A DNA stretch of 6,743 nucleotides from Candidatus Aminicenantota bacterium (lineage in GTDB: Bacteria; Acidobacteriota; Aminicenantia; Aminicenantales; Aminicenantaceae). The notes beneath the pieces are model-generated. The model searched no databases. It was not told the origin of the DNA and worked only from the letters and a program-made list of their open reading frames with translations. How positions within the stretch are numbered: the stretch's first letter is position 1; every line of letters starts with the position of its first letter. The translations under genes and the position numbers were made by a program. Below are positions 1-4,428 of this stretch, one piece after another. The stretch covers positions 1 through 6,743 of the forward strand of contig JAUWJP010000095.1 of assembly GCA_030607635.1 (NCBI GenBank), given 5' to 3'.

Positions 1-6
1 CCTGCA

Positions 7-32
7 GGTGGTTGATGAATCAAGCCCCTACA
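7..32. repeat. Palindromic repeat, copy 1 (degenerate left arm)
   Basis: The right half, atcaagcccctaca, is identical to the other two copies. The left half (ggtggttgatga) is two bases shorter and has lost part of the stem. The array may continue beyond the left window edge. Confidence 0.75.
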
Positions 33-56
33 AAGAAATCATACTCCTGTGTATAG

Positions 57-79
57 AAAATGGAGCCAGGCTCCATTTT
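57..79. repeat. Hairpin AAAATGGAGC/GCTCCATTTT between repeat copies 1 and 2
   Basis: Ten-base perfect arms flank the loop CAG. It occupies the same place in its repeat unit as the hairpin at 167-189, with a different stem but the same A-stem-CAGG-stem-T design. T-rich flanks on both strands would allow termination, but no gene in the window needs it. Confidence 0.75.
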
Positions 80-115
80 TCTGCTATAAGGTCAGGTTAT
101 TTATAAATTTTAAAA

Positions 116-143
116 GGTGGGCTTGATAAATCAAGCCCCTACA
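116..143. repeat. Palindromic repeat, copy 2 (most complete)
   Basis: Contains the perfect palindrome GGGCTTGAT, AA, ATCAAGCCC (119-138), followed by CTACA and preceded by GGTG. On the other strand it reads as the TGTAGGGGC...GCCC type of dispersed hairpin that I recall from many bacterial genomes. Copies 1 and 3 lie 111 bp and 107 bp away. Confidence 0.85.
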
Positions 144-166
144 GAAGAGAAATCATTCCTAAAAGA

Positions 167-189
167 AAAACGGGGACAGGCCCCGTTTT
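167..189 (-). terminator. Hairpin AAAACGGGG/CCCCGTTTT, likely operon terminator
   Basis: Perfect 9-bp arms (167-175 and 181-189) surround the loop ACAGG. On the minus strand the stem lies about 48 bases past the deacetylase stop and is followed by a U-rich tail (TTTTTCTTTT). Its core GGGGACAGGC is shared with the inverted-repeat element after smc, so it is probably both a dispersed repeat and the terminator of the operon. Confidence 0.6.
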
Positions 190-222
190 AACACTTTTTT
201 TAGTCATTTGTATAAGATAAAA

Positions 223-250
223 GGTGGACTTGATAAATCAAGCCCCTACA
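223..250. repeat. Palindromic repeat, copy 3 (overlaps deacetylase stop)
   Basis: This copy reads ggtggacttgat, aa, atcaagcccctaca and differs from copy 2 at one base, which breaks the outer stem (GGAC against GCCC). It overlaps the last 13 bases of the deacetylase gene, including its stop at 238-240. Confidence 0.8.
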
Positions 251-1290
251 TCGGGCTCGTGGAGATCTTTCCAGTATTTTTGCTGTGTCTCAAAAATTGG
301 AATCAATTCTCTCAGGGCGAGGGGTGAAATTTTTTCTTCTATTTCCGGTTTTTTTGCTTCTCCAGCTAGATGGAACAAGACTTGTTTGGCTCCTTCCCTG
401 AGACCTTGCAAATCATAGCCTCCCTCCAGGGTAAAAAGAATTCTCTCCTTCGAAAAATCATGGGCCAGGGCAAGAAGTTCAGAGGTGAGAGCTCCAAATC
501 CGTCTTCGCTTACCATCATCCCTCCCAGCGGGTCTGCCCGGTAGATATCAAAACCGGCAGAGACGAGGATAAATTCTGGCTTGTAAAGAGCCGTGATAGG
601 GGAGAGGATTTTTCTGAATATAAAGAGATAATCCTCGTCTGTTTTTCCCGTGGCAAGAGGAACGTTGACAGTAAAGCCTTCACCGCTTCGCAGCCCTGTT
701 TCATTCCAGTATCCTGTTCCCGGATAGTGAGGGAATTGATGGGTGGAAAAATAGAGAACATCGCTTCTGTCATAAAAGGAATGCTGGGTTCCGTTTCCGT
801 GGTGGAGGTCCCAGTCCACAACCAGAATACGCTTGAGGCCGTGCTTTTTTATCAAGTATTCAGCACAGATAGCAACATTGTTGAAGAGACAAAATCCAGC
901 GGACTGCTCTCGTTCGGCATGATGGCCGGGCGGCCTGACGAGGGCAAAGCCATTTTTAATTTTTCCTTCCATGATCAAGTCTGCAGCTTTTAACATACCC
1001 CCTGCAGCAAGCAGCGCAACCTCATAAGAACGGGCTGAAGTGGCTGTATCAGGGTCAAGAGTAACTCTTTCTTTTCCCGAAGTTTCTTTGATCAGATTGA
1101 CATAAGAAGGAGAATGAATCATCTGAATTTCTTCCTCTGTTGCAGGGCGAGGTTCTATCTCTAAATAAGGGAAAGTAATATCCTTTTTCAGCATGTTATA
1201 GATTGCTTCTAGCCTCATCGGACTTTCCACATGGAAAGCACCCATATTATGTTCCATATACCGCCGATCCTTGACGATTCCTGTCCTCAT
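238..1290 (-). CDS. Zn-dependent histone deacetylase-like amidohydrolase (AcuC/class II HDAC superfamily)
   Basis: Predicted cytoplasmic metal-dependent hydrolase of 350 residues, the usual length for bacterial HDAC-like proteins. Members remove acetyl groups from protein lysines (AcuC), acetylpolyamines or other amides. The arginase-like fold motifs are complete: N-terminal TGIVKDRRYMEH and ESPMRL; RPPGHHAE with the catalytic His pair 123-124; GFCLFNNVAI; VDWDLHHGNGTQ with Zn ligands Asp161 and His163; HQFPHYPGTG; SAGFD with the third Zn ligand Asp248; and LEGGYD with the transition-state Tyr292. An active enzyme is therefore expected. The start matches the family N-terminus and has a good ribosome binding site. 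It is the last gene of a probable operon with two SSS transporters, which hints at a small imported substrate rather than protein deacetylation (inference). The final Val-Gly-Ala codons and the TGA stop come from a dispersed repeat (223-250). Family call is secure; substrate and acuC orthology are not. Confidence 0.93.
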   Translation of the reverse strand: MRTGIVKDRRYMEHNMGAFHVESPMRLEAIYNMLKKDITFPYLEIEPRPATEEEIQMIHSPSYVNLIKETSGKERVTLDPDTATSARSYEVALLAAGGMLKAADLIMEGKIKNGFALVRPPGHHAEREQSAGFCLFNNVAICAEYLIKKHGLKRILVVDWDLHHGNGTQHSFYDRSDVLYFSTHQFPHYPGTGYWNETGLRSGEGFTVNVPLATGKTDEDYLFIFRKILSPITALYKPEFILVSAGFDIYRADPLGGMMVSEDGFGALTSELLALAHDFSKERILFTLEGGYDLQGLREGAKQVLFHLAGEAKKPEIEEKISPLALRELIPIFETQQKYWKDLHEPDVGA

Positions 1291-1293
1291 TTG

Positions 1294-1300
1294 CTCCTCC
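1294..1300 (-). promoter_or_regulatory. Shine-Dalgarno site for the deacetylase gene
   Basis: The minus strand reads GGAGGAG, then CAA and ATG. It lies in the 31-base gap after the second symporter and fixes the start codon at 1288-1290. Confidence 0.75.
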
Positions 1301-1321
1301 TGATATTTGCTAAAATCGGGA

Positions 1322-2758
1322 TCATGGGGTCAAATCCTTATTTTTAAAAAATGCTCTCCACTTCTCAGGTGGGGGTTTAGGAGTAAGAAGGCTTACCCCG
1401 AAGAGGAGAACAAGAGATACTGCCAAAGCGGGATAGATAGCCGGAATGCCGAAAGGAAGATGTCCCTGGATTTTATTTATGATTTCCCAGACGATGGTCA
1501 CTGTTGTTCCCCCCAAAATAGACAGCACCCCACCCGAAGCTGTTGCCCTCTTCCAGAAAAAGACAGCCACAAGGGCTGGAGTGATTCCGGCTCCGTAGAC
1601 AGTGTAAGCGGCATAAGCTGCATCCAGGAGCCGCGGGAAAAAGGAAATAAGAGAGTAGGCGATTACACCCAGGACAATTACCGCCAATCTCGAGTAGAGA
1701 ATCATTTTCTTATCTGGAAGGTTGGGATTTATAAACCGCTGATATACATCTCTGATGACGTTCGTGGCCGGTACAAGAAGGAAGCTATTAGCAGTGGAGA
1801 TGATGATGGCCACTATTGCCACCAGGAGAAAACAGCCCACGGCAACGGGGACTCCTTTATGGGCCACGAGGATAATAATTTTTCCGGCCTCGTTTGCTTC
1901 AAGGCCCTTAAAATAGCTGCTGCCCACAACTGCCAGACTCTGCAGAGCGATTCCCAAAAGAATAACTCCCCCCACCCAACCTATGACTGATTTTTTTGCT
2001 TCTTTTGCATTTTTGGCCGAGAAAAAGCGCTGGTACATGTTTCCCTGTCCCAGGGCAAGAAGCAGTGTCGGGACAAAATATCCCATGGCCTGTACCCAGG
2101 TCATGTTTCCCAAAAAGGAATGGCTTCTCTGGGTCACGTTGGCAACGATATAGTCCATTCCTCCCACATGCTGGATGAGAAAAGGAAGGGCAAGAAGAAT
2201 GGCGGTTATCATGCCAATGCCGTTTAAAATATCCAGATAGGCTACAGAGATCATGCCGGCGAGAAGGGTATAGGTGATGACAAATACAGCTATGATAATT
2301 ATTCCTGTCTCAACGGGAATTTTTCCTCCAGTGATAATATCAAGCACCCAGCCTCCTCCTCGAAACTGGTAACTGACAATTGTCACATAGGCAATTATTG
2401 TGACTCCGGTGGTCAGAATTCGGGCCCACTTGTTGTACCTGGCCTCCATGATATCAGGAACAGTAAACTGGCCAAAAGTTCTTACTCTACCTGCTATGAA
2501 AAAAACAATTATGATGCCCAGCCAGCCGCCGCTGCTGCCGATAAGTGAAGAAAAGCCGTGGTTGTAACTGAGATCAGAGACGCTAAAAATATCTCCAGAG
2601 CCAATCCAGCTGGCAAGGAGAGTTCCCACAAGCACAGGAGCTGTCAGGCTCCTGCCGGCAACCAGGAAATCTTCTTTTCTTTTCAGCCGTTTGGTCAGGT
2701 GAAGACCGATGGCAAAGAGAACAACAAGATAAAATAATATGGTTAGCAGGTAAACCAT
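1322..2758 (-). CDS. Sodium:solute symporter (SSS family), second of a tandem pair
   Basis: Transporter of 478 residues, clearly paralogous to the gene upstream: DFLVAGR, WIGSG, TFGQFTVPDIMEARY, IVSYQF, RFFSAKNAKEAKK, the Na2-site Ser321-Thr322 in IISTANSFLL, and RDVYQRF all align with it. About 13 membrane segments are visible. It differs at likely pore positions: WIGSGD (Asp56) replaces WIGSGT, and GGGWVLD (Asp140) replaces AGGFILN, suggesting a different substrate or coupling. The start at 2756-2758 aligns with the paralog's N-terminus but has no Shine-Dalgarno sequence. The upstream stop TAA lies in the same reading frame, followed by aacgccaaa and ATG, so translation probably depends on reinitiation after the first symporter. 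The tail KNKDLTP and its stop fall on a possible repeat end (1326-1345). The deacetylase gene starts 31 bases downstream. Confidence 0.92.
   Translation of the reverse strand: MVYLLTILFYLVVLFAIGLHLTKRLKRKEDFLVAGRSLTAPVLVGTLLASWIGSGDIFSVSDLSYNHGFSSLIGSSGGWLGIIIVFFIAGRVRTFGQFTVPDIMEARYNKWARILTTGVTIIAYVTIVSYQFRGGGWVLDIITGGKIPVETGIIIIAVFVITYTLLAGMISVAYLDILNGIGMITAILLALPFLIQHVGGMDYIVANVTQRSHSFLGNMTWVQAMGYFVPTLLLALGQGNMYQRFFSAKNAKEAKKSVIGWVGGVILLGIALQSLAVVGSSYFKGLEANEAGKIIILVAHKGVPVAVGCFLLVAIVAIIISTANSFLLVPATNVIRDVYQRFINPNLPDKKMILYSRLAVIVLGVIAYSLISFFPRLLDAAYAAYTVYGAGITPALVAVFFWKRATASGGVLSILGGTTVTIVWEIINKIQGHLPFGIPAIYPALAVSLVLLFGVSLLTPKPPPEKWRAFFKNKDLTP
1326..1345. repeat. Possible repeat end overlapping the 3' end of the second symporter
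   Basis: The plus strand reads GGGGTCAAATCC followed by TTATTTTT. I remember GGGGTCAAATC(C)TTATTTT as a recurrent motif at the ends of small Y1-transposase-related elements in many genomes. No partner copy lies in this window and the stretch is coding (KNKDLTP on the minus strand), so the resemblance may be accidental. Confidence 0.25.
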
Positions 2759-2767
2759 TTTGGCGTT

Positions 2768-4240
2768 TTATTTTTTCTCAGGGAAAAATTTTTCAAGTTC
2801 CTCTGGTTTTGGCTTTTTAGTCAGAAGGCTGACAACAATCAACGAGCCCAAAGAGATGATCAAAGCAGGATAGATGATAGGGATCCCCCAGGGATCGCCT
2901 TCTGGCGCCTTATCCGGAGGCAAGACCTCTGCCAGGACTTTCAGAACTACACAGGCCACAGTTCCTGATATAATCGAAGCTAATCCTCCGGCTTTGGTTG
3001 CCCTTTTCCAGGCTAAAGCTGCGATGAGGGCGGGAGTAATTGCAACTCCGTATATTGTATAAGCAAAGAAGGCCATTCCGAGCACTGAAGTAGCCCTTAT
3101 GGCCAGGAAAAATGCGATTACTCCGAGGAGAACTACAAAAACTTTTTGGAGGGCGACCATAGTGCTTTGGGAAGCCTCTTTTTTTACAAAACGCTGGTAA
3201 ATATCGCGCATGATGGTTGTGGTAGGAGAGAGAAGATAATTCATGCCTGTGGAGATAACGACAGCGCATGCCGCACCCAGAAGCAGGACTCCTACTGGCC
3301 AGGGAACCATGCTTTTAGCTGCCATAAGGACAACTTTTCCTCCTTCCTTGGGAATGGTAAGATCAATCTGTCCTTTAAATTTGCTGTAAGCAAACACTGC
3401 AACAATCACGACCACAGTCTCGACAAATACGGTTCCGATAGTCCAGAGGATAACTGCCTTTTTCGCATCTTTTGGTGTTTTGGCACTGTAGAATTTCTGG
3501 TACACACTCTGCACACCCATAAGAAGAAGCATGGTCGCTAGAAAATACCCTCCTACTTTAAGAGCGGGGTGTGCTCCGAACTGCTCGTTTACGACAGCGA
3601 AATAACCAGCATCGAGTACTTGAGTGGCTTCTGCAAAACCACCAGCAGCAAGATAGACAAAAGGAACAGAAAGCAGGCAGGCGAGGCCGATGATGATTCC
3701 GTTGGGTAAATCAGTGTAGGCAATAGCAATCATTCCTCCAAGAGCAGTAAAAAGAATAACAAAGGTGGCAGCAATGATGGTGCCTACTGAATCAGGAATA
3801 GCTCCATCAGTTGCAACATTGAGAATGAACCCCCCTGCGACAAATTGATAGGAGACAATAACCGTGAAAGAAATGATAAGAGCGAATGCGCCGAATAACC
3901 GGGCAACGGGACCGTAGCGCACCTCCAAGATGTCGCCGATTGTATACTGGCCGAAGGTTTGAATTTTTCCAGCCAGAAAATAGATAACAATAATACCCAC
4001 CCAGGCACCTGCTGCCAGCCAGAGAGCAGAGAAACCTGCTTTCGAAGCGAATTCGGCTCCTGCGATAAAAGTTCCAGAGCCGATCCAGGTGCAGATAAGA
4101 GTAAAAACCATGACCGAGGTTTTAAGTTTCCGGCCGGCAACCATGAAATCTTCTTGGCTTTTGACGCGTCTTGCTCTGTAGAAATTGAAACCGGTCAGGA
4201 CCAAGAGATAAGCGAGGATGATATAAAGATAAGTTGACAT
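2768..4240 (-). CDS. Sodium:solute symporter (SSS family), first of a tandem pair
   Basis: Membrane transporter of 490 residues, expected to couple solute uptake to a Na+ (or H+) gradient. About 13 hydrophobic segments can be counted, roughly at residues 5-21, 42-60, 72-90, 115-138, 152-172, 178-198, 228-246, 262-285, 312-332, 363-381, 386-408, 416-436 and 453-473, the LeuT-fold layout of the family. Family marks include DFMVAGR after the first segment, TWIGSGTF near residues 51-58, TFGQYTIGDILEVRYG, and VISTGMNYLL with Ser330-Thr331. The last corresponds to the Na2-site Ser-Thr of PutP (S340/T341). The start has a strong ribosome binding site and matches the paralog's N-terminus. It leads a probable operon: the second symporter begins 9 bases after its stop. 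The substrate cannot be assigned; neither protein resembles a textbook proline, pantothenate or acetate (ActP) carrier closely enough by eye. Confidence 0.92.
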   Translation of the reverse strand: MSTYLYIILAYLLVLTGFNFYRARRVKSQEDFMVAGRKLKTSVMVFTLICTWIGSGTFIAGAEFASKAGFSALWLAAGAWVGIIVIYFLAGKIQTFGQYTIGDILEVRYGPVARLFGAFALIISFTVIVSYQFVAGGFILNVATDGAIPDSVGTIIAATFVILFTALGGMIAIAYTDLPNGIIIGLACLLSVPFVYLAAGGFAEATQVLDAGYFAVVNEQFGAHPALKVGGYFLATMLLLMGVQSVYQKFYSAKTPKDAKKAVILWTIGTVFVETVVVIVAVFAYSKFKGQIDLTIPKEGGKVVLMAAKSMVPWPVGVLLLGAACAVVISTGMNYLLSPTTTIMRDIYQRFVKKEASQSTMVALQKVFVVLLGVIAFFLAIRATSVLGMAFFAYTIYGVAITPALIAALAWKRATKAGGLASIISGTVACVVLKVLAEVLPPDKAPEGDPWGIPIIYPALIISLGSLIVVSLLTKKPKPEELEKFFPEKK

Positions 4241-4244
4241 GAAA

Positions 4245-4252
4245 CCCTCCTT
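4245..4252 (-). promoter_or_regulatory. Strong Shine-Dalgarno site for the first symporter
   Basis: The minus strand reads AAGGAGGG followed by TTTC and ATG. This supports the start codon at 4238-4240 and contrasts with the second symporter, which has no such site. Confidence 0.8.
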
Positions 4253-4286
4253 TTCATTTCAAAACTTTCTCTCTTAGGGTCTTTCT

Positions 4287-4315
4287 ATTCTTTCAATTAT
4301 CTTTAAAACTTTCAA
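4287..4315 (-). promoter_or_regulatory. Weak sigma-70-like promoter candidate for the symporter operon
   Basis: Read on the minus strand, TTGAAA (4310-4315) and AAGAAT (4287-4292) are separated by 17 bases, matching the -35 and -10 consensus at five and four of six positions. It lies about 47 bases upstream of the start codon of the first symporter and downstream of the inverted-repeat element. In such AT-rich sequence this match could arise by chance. Confidence 0.3.
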
Positions 4316-4336
4316 ATGTTTTTATGAAAAATGCAT

Positions 4337-4428
4337 AAAAAAGGGGACAGGCTACTTTTTCTTGAAGAAATAGGACTATCTCTACGTGTGGACAATTCAG
4401 ACAGAAAAAGTAGCCTGTCCCCTTTTTT
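4337..4428. repeat. 92-bp MITE-like element with perfect 26-bp inverted ends
   Basis: The left arm 4337-4362 and right arm 4403-4428 are exact reverse complements over 26 bases, with a 40-base centre. Each arm carries the core GGGGACAGGCTAC between A/T runs. The same ten bases GGGGACAGGC occur in the hairpin at 167-189. A further TGAA/TTCA pairing (4363-4366 with 4396-4399) could extend the stem past a three-base bulge. There is no coding capacity, so it is non-autonomous at best. From memory, such GGGGACAGGC palindromes are scattered in many environmental bacterial genomes, often near Y1 (REP-associated) tyrosine transposases; that link is inference because no transposase is present here. 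Confidence 0.8.
4337..4428 (-). terminator. Probable smc transcription terminator formed by the inverted repeat
   Basis: On the minus strand the RNA downstream of the smc stop folds into a 26-bp stem ending in a run of six U (4342-4337 on the plus strand). The symmetrical A/T flanks would also allow termination in the other direction. The element starts at the base next to the smc stop codon and separates smc from the transporter operon. The large 40-base loop is unusual for an intrinsic terminator, so efficiency is uncertain. Confidence 0.5.

Noticed and set aside
1..8. CCTGCAGG palindrome at the left edge
   Set aside because: An eight-base palindrome alone has no supporting context and is expected by chance.
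7..250. CRISPR array
   Set aside because: There are only three unequal copies, spacers are about 80 bases and similar to each other, and there are no cas genes. The repeats are palindromic interspersed elements.
370..993. Long plus-strand open frame (207 codons) across the deacetylase gene
   Set aside because: It is antisense to a gene with complete, ordered catalytic motifs, and its translation has no recognisable domain or good start context.
1307..1990. Plus-strand open frame of 227 codons across the second symporter
   Set aside because: The translation is low-complexity polar sequence without family motifs and lies opposite a clear transporter gene.
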